Assembly: GCA_029987235.1 (NCBI GenBank)
Contig: DALTWF010000033.1
Span: forward strand, 1 to 15,575
Length of the DNA stretch: 15,575 nt
Source of the DNA: Methanocorpusculum sp.
Lineage (GTDB): Archaea > Halobacteriota > Methanomicrobia > Methanomicrobiales > Methanocorpusculaceae
Direction of reading: 5' to 3'
Positions 6,617 through 13,792 of this stretch are shown piece after piece (positions within the stretch are counted from its first letter, which is position 1; the number at the start of each line of letters is the position of its first letter). The position numbers and the translations under genes are program-made. The notes below the pieces were generated by a model. It made no database searches, had not been told where the DNA came from, and saw nothing but the letters and a program-made list of their open reading frames with translations.

Positions 6617-7559
6617 TCTCCTTGCCGTTCTGAAAGAAAAAAATGTCCGCCGCGTTGCCCTGCAGTTTCCCGAAGGATTAAAGCGCCATGCGCCAGAGGT
6701 TTCTGCCGCTCTTCGCGCTGCAGGATACGAGGTTGTAATCAGCGGTGATGCTTGCTGGGGAGCATGCGATTTGGCTCTTGACGCACTCGCGGATGCTGAC
6801 CTTCTCATCCACTTCGGTCACACTCCGGTATCTCCTGAAATAGAAAATGTGATTTATTTCCCCTACAGTCAGGATATCGATCTTGCTGTTCTTGATAAAG
6901 CAGTAGATACTCTGCGCGGATTTGGAAAAACCGGGCTTGTTACAACGATTCAGCATGCGCACCAGAGTCATGCGATGGCAGAATATCTTCAAAACAAGGG
7001 GCTTTCTGTTCTTCTTGCTGAAGGTGGGGGGCGAACGCCTCTTGCAGGGCAGGTTCTTGGCTGTACCTATGAAGCAGCGCACCGGGAGGAGGCTGATGTC
7101 TATTTATTTGTTGGAACTGGTGTTTTTCATGCAATCGGTGTCTCTCTTGCAACGAAAAAGCCGGTTTTTGCGCTTGACCCGTATGCCGACGGCGCCGGGC
7201 TTCAGGAAGTTTCAGCCGATAAACTCCTGCGCAAACGCTTTGTTCAGATAGAAAAAGCCCGGAATGCTGAGTCGTTTGGGATTCTTCTGTCCTCAAAATC
7301 AGGGCAGGCGAGACCTGAACTTGCAAAGCGGCTTGCCTCGCTTTCGCCAAAGGCGTCAGTCGTCTTAATCCGCGAGATTTCCGAGATGCAGCTGCGCAAT
7401 CTGGGATTTGACGCCTATGTAAATACCGCATGCCCGCGTCTTGCACTCGATGACCAGAGCAGATTCCCCTGCCCGCTTCTGTCTCCGGCGGAATTTGAAA
7501 TAGCGCTTGGTCTTCGCGAATGGGAAGAGTTCGAAATCGATGAAATTAAAGCAGCTTGA
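6600..7559 (+). CDS. dph2: Diphthamide synthase subunit Dph2 (archaeal 2-(3-amino-3-carboxypropyl)histidine synthase)
   Basis: This enzyme catalyses the first step of diphthamide synthesis on elongation factor 2, transferring the 3-amino-3-carboxypropyl group of SAM to a histidine through non-canonical [4Fe-4S] radical chemistry. The 319 residues fit the archaeal homodimeric Dph2. Cysteines at the positions expected for the cluster are visible in GDACWGACD (Cys52/Cys56), GCTYEAA (Cys155) and NTACPRLA (Cys278). The start is TTG at 6600: the frame holds no ATG or GTG upstream before a stop at 6555, and the first residues LIETDTLLAVLKEKNVRRVAL match the start of the fold. The methyltransferase gene overlaps its 3' end by 20 bases. 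The start lies within an 11-bp inverted repeat. Confidence 0.9.
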   Translation: MIETDTLLAVLKEKNVRRVALQFPEGLKRHAPEVSAALRAAGYEVVISGDACWGACDLALDALADADLLIHFGHTPVSPEIENVIYFPYSQDIDLAVLDKAVDTLRGFGKTGLVTTIQHAHQSHAMAEYLQNKGLSVLLAEGGGRTPLAGQVLGCTYEAAHREEADVYLFVGTGVFHAIGVSLATKKPVFALDPYADGAGLQEVSADKLLRKRFVQIEKARNAESFGILLSSKSGQARPELAKRLASLSPKASVVLIREISEMQLRNLGFDAYVNTACPRLALDDQSRFPCPLLSPAEFEIALGLREWEEFEIDEIKAA

Positions 7560-8127
7560 AATAAAACTCCAGAGCGTAAAAGGATTTGCAAAACCATCGG
7601 CAGAGCGTGAGCAGTACATGACGCCTGCACCTCTTGCCGCCCGGTTTTTGTACACTGCGGCTCTAGCAGGCGATTTAGACGGGCTTTCTGTCGCTGATTT
7701 CGGATGCGGCACGGGAATGCTTTCCGTTGGTGCCGCCCTGCTTGGCGGAAATGTTACCGGGATTGATTCGGATGCTGGCGCCCTGCGGATTGCAAAAGAA
7801 AATGCAGGGGAGCTTCCGATAGCGTTTTTCTGCCGGGAAATCGAGGGTTTTTCGATGCCGGCAGATACCGTCATAATGAACCCCCCCTTCGGTGCGCAAA
7901 ACGAACACGCAGACCGCCCCTTTATCGATGCGGCCCTGCAATCCGCGCCGGTTGTCTGGGGCATTTTCAATAAAGGAAGCATTCCGTTTATTCAGACTTA
8001 CATAAAGGGCCGTGCCGAAATTACGGATAAAATAGCGGCTGATTTTACTATTCCTCGTCAGTTTGCGTTCCACACAAAAGATGCGCTTGATGTACCTGTT
8101 GAAATCCTGCGGATGGAGCGGATGTAA
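7540..8127 (+). CDS. METTL5-like RNA N6-adenine methyltransferase
   Basis: A class I SAM-dependent methyltransferase of 195 residues. Motif I is DFGCGTG (53-59), the acidic strand-2 residue is in GIDSD, and the catalytic motif NPPFG (114-118) marks an N6-adenine enzyme. Overall it aligns by eye with human METTL5, the 18S rRNA m6A methyltransferase: REQYMTPAPLAARFLY at the N-terminus, DTVIMNPPFG in the centre, and a C-terminal region resembling METTL5's [21 protein letters not shown] (here PRQFAFHTKDALDVPVEILRM). An rRNA target is therefore likely, but is an inference. ATG 7540 is preferred over upstream TTG 7507, which would overlap dph2 by 53 bases and add residues without family resemblance. 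NPPF is encoded on a C7 run (7881-7887); the frame is intact. The MFS gene abuts its stop. Confidence 0.85.
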   Translation: MKLKQLEIKLQSVKGFAKPSAEREQYMTPAPLAARFLYTAALAGDLDGLSVADFGCGTGMLSVGAALLGGNVTGIDSDAGALRIAKENAGELPIAFFCREIEGFSMPADTVIMNPPFGAQNEHADRPFIDAALQSAPVVWGIFNKGSIPFIQTYIKGRAEITDKIAADFTIPRQFAFHTKDALDVPVEILRMERM

Positions 8128-9294
8128 GTGAACGCGCTGACAAAAAGAATCGGCGGCCTTGCTTTAGGTCATGCGGCGGCGGATTTCTATCTGCCGGTGA
8201 TTCCCGCCCTTCTTCCGGCACTGATTCCGCTGTTTCATGAACAGGGAATCCACTCATATCTGATGACATCGTGCCTATTTACGCTTGTCATGCTCACGAT
8301 GGTGGTTTTTGAGCCGCTTGCAGGTCTTCTGATTGATAAAAACAAGTTCGCCCTGCGCATTACCTGGTGTATATTACTCAGTGCTGCGGCCATTTCTCTT
8401 TACGGCGTAACGCAGAACTACTGGGTTTTATTCGTGCTTGCAATCGTTGCCGGAATCGGCAACTCGCTGTATCATCCAAATGCATATCTGCAGGTAAATC
8501 AGATAAGCGGTCCGGGTAACCGCGGAACACTCTTAGCGATTTTTTCGGTCGGCGGTTCGTTTGGATATGCTGCAGCACCGATTGCCGCGGGCTTTTTGTA
8601 TGCATGGGGCGGTTTTTTAGCCGTCACCCTTCTTATGGTTCCGGCAATTGTAATCTGTCTGATAATCAAAAAGCAGCCGCAGGTGCCGGTACCGCCTGAC
8701 CCGTCTTGTGCGGCGGCAGAAAAACCGAAATGGGGTCGTGTTTCCATGCTTCTTACGATTAACTCACTCAGATTTATTGTCTATGACGGGTTGCTTTTAT
8801 TCGCTGCGGTCTACTTAACAAAGTACTGCGGCGTTGAATATGTATTTGCAACCGGTGTGGTGACTTTTATGCTGTTTGCAGCCATGTTCGGGGTGATTTT
8901 AGTGGGTCCTCTGTCAGATAAACTCGGCTGCAAGGAAATTCTTATTGCGGTTTATATCTGCGCAGCCCTTTCATACGGGGCGATTTTTGTCTTTTCCGGC
9001 ACGCTTTCGCTGGTGTTTTTAGTCATCAGCGGCTTTTTCCTGATGGCATCTTCGTCCATTGAAGTTGCTATGATTCAGGAGTTCATGCCGGGGGCTGTCG
9101 GTTTTGCATCCGGAGTAATAACCGGTATTCCAAACGGGGTTTCTGCTTTTGCGATGCTTGGAATCGGTGTTCTTGCAGACTATATTGAAGTGCCGGCAGC
9201 GCTTGCAGTGCTCTTTTTCCTGCTTATCGCGGCGTTTGTGCTTTCCGTGCTGCTTCCCTATCCGATGCGCAGGACAAAGAAAAACACGGTGTGA
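8128..9294 (+). CDS. MFS transporter, fosmidomycin-resistance (Fsr)-like
   Basis: A 388-residue major facilitator with about 12 hydrophobic helices. The N-terminal GHAAADFYLPVIPALLPALIP (14-34) and the central GIGNSLYHPNAYLQVNQ (109-125) followed by RGTLLAIFSVGGSFGYAAAP (132-151) match the Fsr branch of exporters, which in E. coli expels fosmidomycin. The substrate here is unknown. Only Asp19 stands out in helix 1, and the 2-3 loop is EPLAGLLIDKNK, a form of the MFS motif A. It starts with GTG directly after the methyltransferase TAA, with a purine-rich GGATGGAGCGGATG upstream as likely ribosome-binding sequence, so it is the last gene of the dph2 operon. Co-transcription with translation-modifying enzymes may be incidental. 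Confidence 0.85.
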   Translation: MNALTKRIGGLALGHAAADFYLPVIPALLPALIPLFHEQGIHSYLMTSCLFTLVMLTMVVFEPLAGLLIDKNKFALRITWCILLSAAAISLYGVTQNYWVLFVLAIVAGIGNSLYHPNAYLQVNQISGPGNRGTLLAIFSVGGSFGYAAAPIAAGFLYAWGGFLAVTLLMVPAIVICLIIKKQPQVPVPPDPSCAAAEKPKWGRVSMLLTINSLRFIVYDGLLLFAAVYLTKYCGVEYVFATGVVTFMLFAAMFGVILVGPLSDKLGCKEILIAVYICAALSYGAIFVFSGTLSLVFLVISGFFLMASSSIEVAMIQEFMPGAVGFASGVITGIPNGVSAFAMLGIGVLADYIEVPAALAVLFFLLIAAFVLSVLLPYPMRRTKKNTV

Positions 9295-9310
9295 TTTTTA
9301 TGACCACTAT

Positions 9311-9318
9311 TTTTATAT
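9311..9318 (+). promoter_or_regulatory. TATA box of the membrane protein/zinc-ribbon gene pair
   Basis: TTTTATAT lies 33-40 bases before the ATG at 9351. Initiation about 25 bases downstream would give a leader of roughly 10-12 nt. The 56-bp gap is otherwise A/T-rich with no Shine-Dalgarno sequence. Confidence 0.45.
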
Positions 9319-9350
9319 CGTTATGAGTAATATTATTAACAAGTGAAACC

Positions 9351-11213
9351 ATGATACGATACAGACATTTACTTTTATGCTGTTTAGTTGCCGCTGCTGC
9401 TGTTCTGTTTCTGGCATCTCCGGCATGTGCAGATTCATATCCCGGCGGAAATGGTTTTAACGGGCTGAATATCGTTTATTCCATCTCAGGAGGAAGCGTA
9501 AGCAAAGTTGATGATTCCAGCGGATTTACCACCACCCGGACTATTTCCGGAACATGTTCGCCCGGAACGGTCAAAATTTCCGGAACTACGGAAAGTACCT
9601 GGTCGCCTGTTGTAAGTGTTGATGTTACCGTAAGCAACGGTGAAAAATCCGATACGCAAAACTACAAAATGGAAAAAACCGATGATTCAAAGTCATTCTC
9701 AGTTTCCATACCGGTAACGAAATCCACGAAAAAAGTGACATTTTCCATTAATATGGGGGCAAGTTACGGAAACGGTCAAAGCCGCGGGCTTCGGGTTGCG
9801 GGAACACTGGAAAACACCGGTTATGATGAAAATGCCGCATCCGGAGGGAGAAGCGGAGGAAGCGAGGGAAGCGAAGGCGACGGAGGATTTCCGGTTGTTC
9901 CTGTTGCAGCAGGTGTGATTATTGCAGGCGGCGGTGCTGCTGCGGCAGTCGCCATTTCGAAAAAAGGCGGCTTTTCCCGTTCAGGTTCTGCGAAATCCGG
10001 TACAAGAAAGATAAATCAGTGGATTTGCGAAGAACCTGACGGCACATTGAAGGTTACCGACCCTGCAACCGGTGAAAAGCGCGAATACATCCCGCAATCA
10101 GGAAAAGGCGGTACAACAACTTATAAGAATCCGCTTACTGATGCGGAATATACGCTTGAAGAACTCAAAGACAGTCTTGCATCCCGCAATGAAAATGCCG
10201 GTCTTATCCGAAAAGACAGCGCAGTTGCGAAAACGGCCATATCTGAACAACATGAAGAGTTCATGAAAAACGAGGATACAAAGGAAAATATCAGAAAAAT
10301 CAGGGAAAAGATGGAAGAGTTAAACCATCAGGACTATGTTGACAAGGTTCATGAAAAATACGGCACGACAGACGATAAGGAAATCCGCAAAGAGCAGATT
10401 AAAAAGAATATTGAAAATGCAAACAACACGGACCGTTATATGCAAAGAGATGTCGAACTTGGCGCGGTTCAGGACACTGCAGAAGGTGTGGAAAAAGTCG
10501 CCGATGTCGCAGTTGATGTTTTGGGGGATATGACAGGTCCTGCCGGAAAAGTTGTCAAAGACACGTATACTGCAACAAAATCCGTCGGCACCCGGCTTTC
10601 TGAAGCGCATGCGGAAAACCATTATGGAAAGAAAATGTATGGTGATGCTCATAAAGATGTGTCTTATACTGAAGCCGTAGGTCAGGGAATTGTTGAAGGC
10701 GGCGTTGGTGTTTTGCAGAATCATTATGATTCCGGATGGAAAGGGGCTGCGGCACATATCGGCGGAGAAGGGGTAAAATCAGCGGCTGATGCATTACGAA
10801 ACGGTAAAGATGTCACTAGTGCGGTTATTGACGGTGCAAAATCTGGTGCGGAAAATTATGCTGTGAAAAAAGGCATTGAATATGTTGCAGATTCTGCAAC
10901 CGATATCGCACGGGACAAATTTGCAGCACATATGGAAGGATTTGGCGACCTTGGGGACGGCGTTACGGGCAACAGTCAGGATTATGTTGAGCAGTGGTCG
11001 GCTGCGCAGCGGTCCGAACTTGCGAAAAACTATGCAAATACGAAATCCGACATAAATGCGGTGAAAAATATTGCGTCTGATGTGTACACCGGTGAAGGAA
11101 CCGGTCCGATTCAGGGAGATATTGCTGATGCCAATCAGATTTCGGCGCAGAATGAGAAAGCTCTTGCTGAGATGCGTGAAAAACTCAATGCCATGAAAGC
11201 GGCAAAAAAATAA
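9351..11213 (+). CDS. Single-span membrane protein with beta-rich ectodomain and large helical cytoplasmic region
   Basis: I do not recognise the family. The order of parts is clear. A signal peptide covers residues 1-27 (hydrophobic core 7-22, likely cut after SPACA). A Ser/Thr/Gly-rich, beta-strand-like ectodomain runs 28-160, a Gly/Ser linker 163-180, and one membrane helix 181-203 followed by KKGGFSRSGSAKSGTRK, which by the positive-inside rule puts the remaining ~415 residues in the cytoplasm. There, 222-275 has a strand-rich GTLKVTDPATGEKREYIP segment, 295-365 is a charged probable coiled coil, and 370-530 is an Ala/Gly-rich helical region (DVLGDMTGPAGKVVKDTY, GAENYAVKKGIEYVADSA) resembling linkers of large bacterial secreted or tape-measure-like proteins. 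The C-terminal 585-620 is again coiled-coil-like. The zinc-ribbon gene follows after 27 bp, so the two probably work together. Confidence 0.75.
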   Translation: MIRYRHLLLCCLVAAAAVLFLASPACADSYPGGNGFNGLNIVYSISGGSVSKVDDSSGFTTTRTISGTCSPGTVKISGTTESTWSPVVSVDVTVSNGEKSDTQNYKMEKTDDSKSFSVSIPVTKSTKKVTFSINMGASYGNGQSRGLRVAGTLENTGYDENAASGGRSGGSEGSEGDGGFPVVPVAAGVIIAGGGAAAAVAISKKGGFSRSGSAKSGTRKINQWICEEPDGTLKVTDPATGEKREYIPQSGKGGTTTYKNPLTDAEYTLEELKDSLASRNENAGLIRKDSAVAKTAISEQHEEFMKNEDTKENIRKIREKMEELNHQDYVDKVHEKYGTTDDKEIRKEQIKKNIENANNTDRYMQRDVELGAVQDTAEGVEKVADVAVDVLGDMTGPAGKVVKDTYTATKSVGTRLSEAHAENHYGKKMYGDAHKDVSYTEAVGQGIVEGGVGVLQNHYDSGWKGAAAHIGGEGVKSAADALRNGKDVTSAVIDGAKSGAENYAVKKGIEYVADSATDIARDKFAAHMEGFGDLGDGVTGNSQDYVEQWSAAQRSELAKNYANTKSDINAVKNIASDVYTGEGTGPIQGDIADANQISAQNEKALAEMREKLNAMKAAKK

Positions 11214-11240
11214 GGTATACAGGAGATATATAAGATTATC

Positions 11241-11915
11241 ATGGGATTCTTCGATGAGTTCAAAACTGCGGTTAAAGAAGAGGCTGCAGATGTAAAAAAG
11301 ACGATAAATAAAAGTGCTCAGGAACCTGCTGCAGAACCGGCGGCACAAACTATCACAGCAGTTCCCGCTGCTGAACCGGAAATGCCGGAGAAAGATGAAT
11401 TAAAAGAAATGGAGTCTGACCTCTTTACGCAGATTGGTAAAATGGCGGTGAAGGAGTTCGGCGCAGAAAAATTCGGTGAAGCAGGAAGTTTGCTTCTTGA
11501 AGTTCAGCAGATGATTTTTGAACGTGATGAAGAAATCCGCCGCAGGGAAGAAGAGGAAAAAGCAGCCGCAGAAGCCGCTGCTGCCGCTGCAAATGAGCCG
11601 GCGCAGACCTCAGGAAAAGTTTGTCCGAAATGCGGCGCCGCCCTTCGCGATGCCGCAAAATTCTGCCCCGAGTGCGGCGCACAATACATCCCGCCTGAAC
11701 CGCCCAAACTGGCAGAGCCTGCTTCTTTTGTCTGTGCAAAATGCGGCGCTGCCCTTCGCGAAGGCGCGAAATTCTGTCCTGAATGCGGCGCAAAAGTCGA
11801 AGCAGGAACAGAACCTGCGCCTGCATCAAAGACACCGTCCAGATGTGACAACTGCGGCGAAGAACTCTTCCCCGGCGCAAAATTCTGCCCGTCCTGCGGC
11901 AAAAAATTCTCCTGA
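11241..11915 (+). CDS. Cytosolic protein with three tandem zinc ribbons
   Basis: A 224-residue soluble protein. Residues 1-27 form an amphipathic helix (MGFFDEFKTAVKEEAADVKK), 28-50 an Ala/Pro linker, and 51-118 a charged helix that ends in an Arg/Glu then poly-Ala stretch. Three zinc ribbons follow, each CxxC-10-CxxC: Cys128/131/142/145, 165/168/179/182 and 202/205/216/219. Their spacing is exactly 37 residues, so they arose by duplication. Such ribbons usually mediate protein or nucleic-acid contacts; no catalytic domain is present. It lies 27 bp after the membrane-protein gene and probably shares its transcript. GGAG at 11222-11225 is 15 bases from the ATG, rather far for a ribosome binding site. 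A role as cytoplasmic partner of the preceding protein is inferred from position only. Confidence 0.8.
   Translation: MGFFDEFKTAVKEEAADVKKTINKSAQEPAAEPAAQTITAVPAAEPEMPEKDELKEMESDLFTQIGKMAVKEFGAEKFGEAGSLLLEVQQMIFERDEEIRRREEEEKAAAEAAAAAANEPAQTSGKVCPKCGAALRDAAKFCPECGAQYIPPEPPKLAEPASFVCAKCGAALREGAKFCPECGAKVEAGTEPAPASKTPSRCDNCGEELFPGAKFCPSCGKKFS
11622..11912 (+). repeat. 111-bp in-frame repeat encoding the zinc ribbons
   Basis: Three units start at 11622, 11733 and 11844 (the last lacks the linker). Each encodes CxxCG, then AALRxxAK or a variant, then FCPxCG. Units 1 and 2 are alike even at the base level (both share TGCCCTTCGCGA at the same offset); unit 3 has diverged. Confidence 0.85.
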
Positions 11916-11929
11916 CTTTTCCTTTTTTA
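11916..11929 (+). terminator. T-rich terminator after the zinc-ribbon gene
   Basis: CTTTTCCTTTTTTA follows directly after the TGA stop, without a clear hairpin, as is common at archaeal 3' ends. The promoter of the next gene begins seven bases later. Confidence 0.45.
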
Positions 11930-11935
11930 CGTTAC

Positions 11936-11959
11936 CTATAAATAAGCCCTTACTAAATA
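11936..11959 (+). promoter_or_regulatory. Promoter of the lipoprotein nucleosidase gene
   Basis: TATA box CTATAAAT (11936-11943), an 8-bp gap, then ACTAAATA (11952-11959), then 11 bases to the ATG at 11971. The geometry equals that of the DUF1890, ftr and trkH promoters, but the downstream octamer matches AACCAATA at only five of eight positions. A leader of about six bases is expected. Confidence 0.5.
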
Positions 11960-11970
11960 CTATATTTATC

Positions 11971-12771
11971 ATGGACAAAGGAAAACTCCTATCCGTTGCA
12001 TGCGCACTTTTTGCCGTCCTCGTCTTTGCTCTCTGCGCAGGATGTATTGCAGCACCTGATACCGCAGCCGTTCAGAATGAAAAACTTATCGGTTTTGTCG
12101 GCGCAACAGGCGAAGAAACCGCCTATCTTCTTTCCGCCATGGAAAACAAAGAAGAAAAAACCATCGGCATAATGAAATTCACCAAAGGCACCATTGACGG
12201 AATTGCATGTGTAATCGGTGAATGCGGTATAGGAAAAATCTACGCCGCTGCCTGTACACAGGCAATGATAGATTCCTATCACCCTGCATGCATAGTAAAT
12301 ATCGGTGTCGGAGGAGCAATCAGTGCAGACCTGCATGTCGGAGACCTCGTAATTGCTGAAAATACAGTTATACATGACTTTAATCTCACCCCCATAGGCA
12401 ATGCTCCCGGGCAACTCTGGGAAAACAAACTCATTTACATCCCCTGTAACGAAACACTGGTAAACAAGGTAAAACAGGCAGCAGAAACCCTTGGCATCAG
12501 AACCGTTACCGGAATCAGCGCTACCGGTGACCAGTTTATAGAAGACCCTGAGGTAAAACTCAGTCTCGAAAAAGACTTCAATGCTTTGGTCTGCGATATG
12601 GAAGGTGCTGCTGTTGCCCTGGTATGTTATGAAAACAATGTCCCCTGTGTAATCTGCCGCACTATTTCAGACGCACGCAACGGAAACGGCAGTGATTATA
12701 CGGAAAATGTCGGCAAAACCGGGTATGATGCTGCAAAACTCGGTGAAGAACTTCTTCACTGTCTTGCATAA
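11971..12771 (+). CDS. Lipoprotein MTA/SAH nucleosidase (Pfs family)
   Basis: This enzyme belongs to the 5'-methylthioadenosine/S-adenosylhomocysteine nucleosidase family, which hydrolyses the N-glycosidic bond of MTA, SAH and 5'-deoxyadenosine. Aligned by eye with E. coli MtnN, all three catalytic acids are present: Glu49 (in GFVGATGEET; MtnN Glu12), Glu211 (in CDMEGAA; Glu174) and Asp234 (in RTISDAR; Asp197). SGIGK is kept as CGIGK (85-89), and GDxFI at 186-190. Unlike the usual cytosolic enzyme of about 230 residues, it starts with a 24-residue signal peptide and lipobox LCAGC (lipidated Cys25), so it should sit on the outer face of the membrane. The start at 11971 is set by the promoter and signal peptide; the frame stays open far upstream but overlaps the zinc-ribbon gene. 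It appears to be transcribed alone. Another nucleosidase or phosphorylase of the same fold cannot be excluded. Confidence 0.88.
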   Translation: MDKGKLLSVACALFAVLVFALCAGCIAAPDTAAVQNEKLIGFVGATGEETAYLLSAMENKEEKTIGIMKFTKGTIDGIACVIGECGIGKIYAAACTQAMIDSYHPACIVNIGVGGAISADLHVGDLVIAENTVIHDFNLTPIGNAPGQLWENKLIYIPCNETLVNKVKQAAETLGIRTVTGISATGDQFIEDPEVKLSLEKDFNALVCDMEGAAVALVCYENNVPCVICRTISDARNGNGSDYTENVGKTGYDAAKLGEELLHCLA

Positions 12772-12845
12772 TCCTCTTTTTTTACCTATGCTTTCACAGG
12801 TGTAAGACACAAACACTAATACCTCCTGTAACCAATATTACTACC
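12772..12845 (+). promoter_or_regulatory. Terminator T-run and ftr promoter with AACCAATA element
   Basis: CCTCTTTTTTTACC after the nucleosidase stop contains a T7 run that probably terminates that gene. The ftr promoter follows: TATA box ACTAATAC (12815-12822), 7 bp, AACCAATA (12830-12837), 8 bases, ATG 12846. There is no Shine-Dalgarno sequence before the ATG, consistent with a leader of only a few nucleotides. Confidence 0.55.
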
Positions 12846-13742
12846 ATGGAATTCAATGGAGTTATTATTGATGACACCTACGCGGAAGGATTCCCCGTAT
12901 GGACCGCACGTGTAATTATCACCGCAGTCACCAAAGACTGGGCATACAAAGCAGCAACCGAAGCAACCGGTTTTGCAACCTCTACCATCGGATGTCCGTG
13001 TGAGGCAGGCATTGAAAAGTTTATCCCGCCGGAGCAGACCCCTGACAAGAGACCGGGGTATGCAATTCTCATCTGCTGCGGCAAGAAAGCATTAAAAGAG
13101 CAGGTCTTAGAGCGTGTCTCTGAATGTATCCTTACTGCACCGACCACTGCAGTCTTCAACGGTCATGCAGGCGAAGAGGAAATCATCCCGATTAAGCTCC
13201 ACTTCTTCGGCGACAAGTTCGAGAAGAAAGTTGAAGTCGGCGGTATTGCATGCTGGTCTATCCCAATCATGGGAGGCGACTTTGTTGTTGAAGAGGAAAT
13301 CGGCGCTGTCAAGGGTGTCGCAGGCGGTAACTTCCTTATCCTTGGCGAAACCCAGATGTCTGCATTAATTGCAGCAGAAGCAGCAGTTGATGCAATCAAG
13401 GGTGTTGCAGGAACTATCACTCCGTTCCCGGGAGGAGTTGTTTCTTCCGGTTCCAAGGTCGGTTCTCTTTCCTACAAGTTCATGAACGCATCCACCAACG
13501 AAAAGTTCTGTCCGTCCATCCGTGCAGAGGTTATTGCAAAGGGTCTTGTTTCCGAGATTCCGGAGAATGTCAAGGCGGTCTATGAGATTGTCATTGATGG
13601 TGTTTCCGAGGATGCAGTAAAGGCAGCAATGAAGGCAGGTGTTCAGGCAGCATGCAGAGTTCCGGGTGTCGTTAAGATCACTGCAGGTAACTATGGCGGC
13701 AACCTTGGTCCGTTCAAGTTCTTCTTAAAGGACTGTATCTGA
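12846..13742 (+). CDS. ftr: Formylmethanofuran:tetrahydromethanopterin formyltransferase
   Basis: Ftr transfers the formyl group from formylmethanofuran to tetrahydromethanopterin, the second step of CO2 reduction to methane, in the cytoplasm. The 298 residues match the family length, and conserved stretches are easy to read: MEFNGVIIDDTYAEGF at the start, TEATGFATSTIGCPCEAGIE (38-57), GVAGGNFLILGETQ near 157-170, AAEAAVDAIKGVAG then PFPGGVVSSGSKVGS, ASTNEKFCPSIRAE, and the C-terminal GVVKITAGNYGGNLGPFKFFL. Codon choice is biased (AAG, GCA, TTC, ATC common) and unlike trkH beside it, as expected for a highly expressed gene. No other methanogenesis gene is adjacent. The promoter carries the AACCAATA element. 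Confidence 0.97.
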   Translation: MEFNGVIIDDTYAEGFPVWTARVIITAVTKDWAYKAATEATGFATSTIGCPCEAGIEKFIPPEQTPDKRPGYAILICCGKKALKEQVLERVSECILTAPTTAVFNGHAGEEEIIPIKLHFFGDKFEKKVEVGGIACWSIPIMGGDFVVEEEIGAVKGVAGGNFLILGETQMSALIAAEAAVDAIKGVAGTITPFPGGVVSSGSKVGSLSYKFMNASTNEKFCPSIRAEVIAKGLVSEIPENVKAVYEIVIDGVSEDAVKAAMKAGVQAACRVPGVVKITAGNYGGNLGPFKFFLKDCI

Positions 13743-13792
13743 ATTCTTTAACCCTTTTTTTTATAACTCTTTAGAACCAATAGTATAGTATT
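13743..13792 (+). promoter_or_regulatory. ftr terminator overlapping the trkH promoter, with AACCAATA element
   Basis: A T8 run (13755-13762) ends the ftr transcript and also forms the first bases of the trkH TATA box TTTATAAC (13760-13767). Seven bases on is AACCAATA (13775-13782), then 10 bases to the ATG at 13793. Termination and initiation signals therefore share bases. Confidence 0.55.

Noticed and set aside
7507..7539. TTG start 33 bases upstream for the METTL5-like gene
   Set aside because: It adds residues that do not resemble the family and lengthens the overlap with dph2; ATG 7540 gives a normal N-terminus.
7881..7887. C7 run in the NPPF motif as a possible frameshift site
   Set aside because: The run simply encodes Asn-Pro-Pro-Phe and the frame is intact on both sides; no sign of a shift.
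11518..11970. In-frame upstream extension of the nucleosidase gene, giving a 417-residue protein
   Set aside because: It overlaps the zinc-ribbon gene in another frame, its translation is low-complexity, and a TATA box and a lipoprotein signal peptide define the start at 11971.
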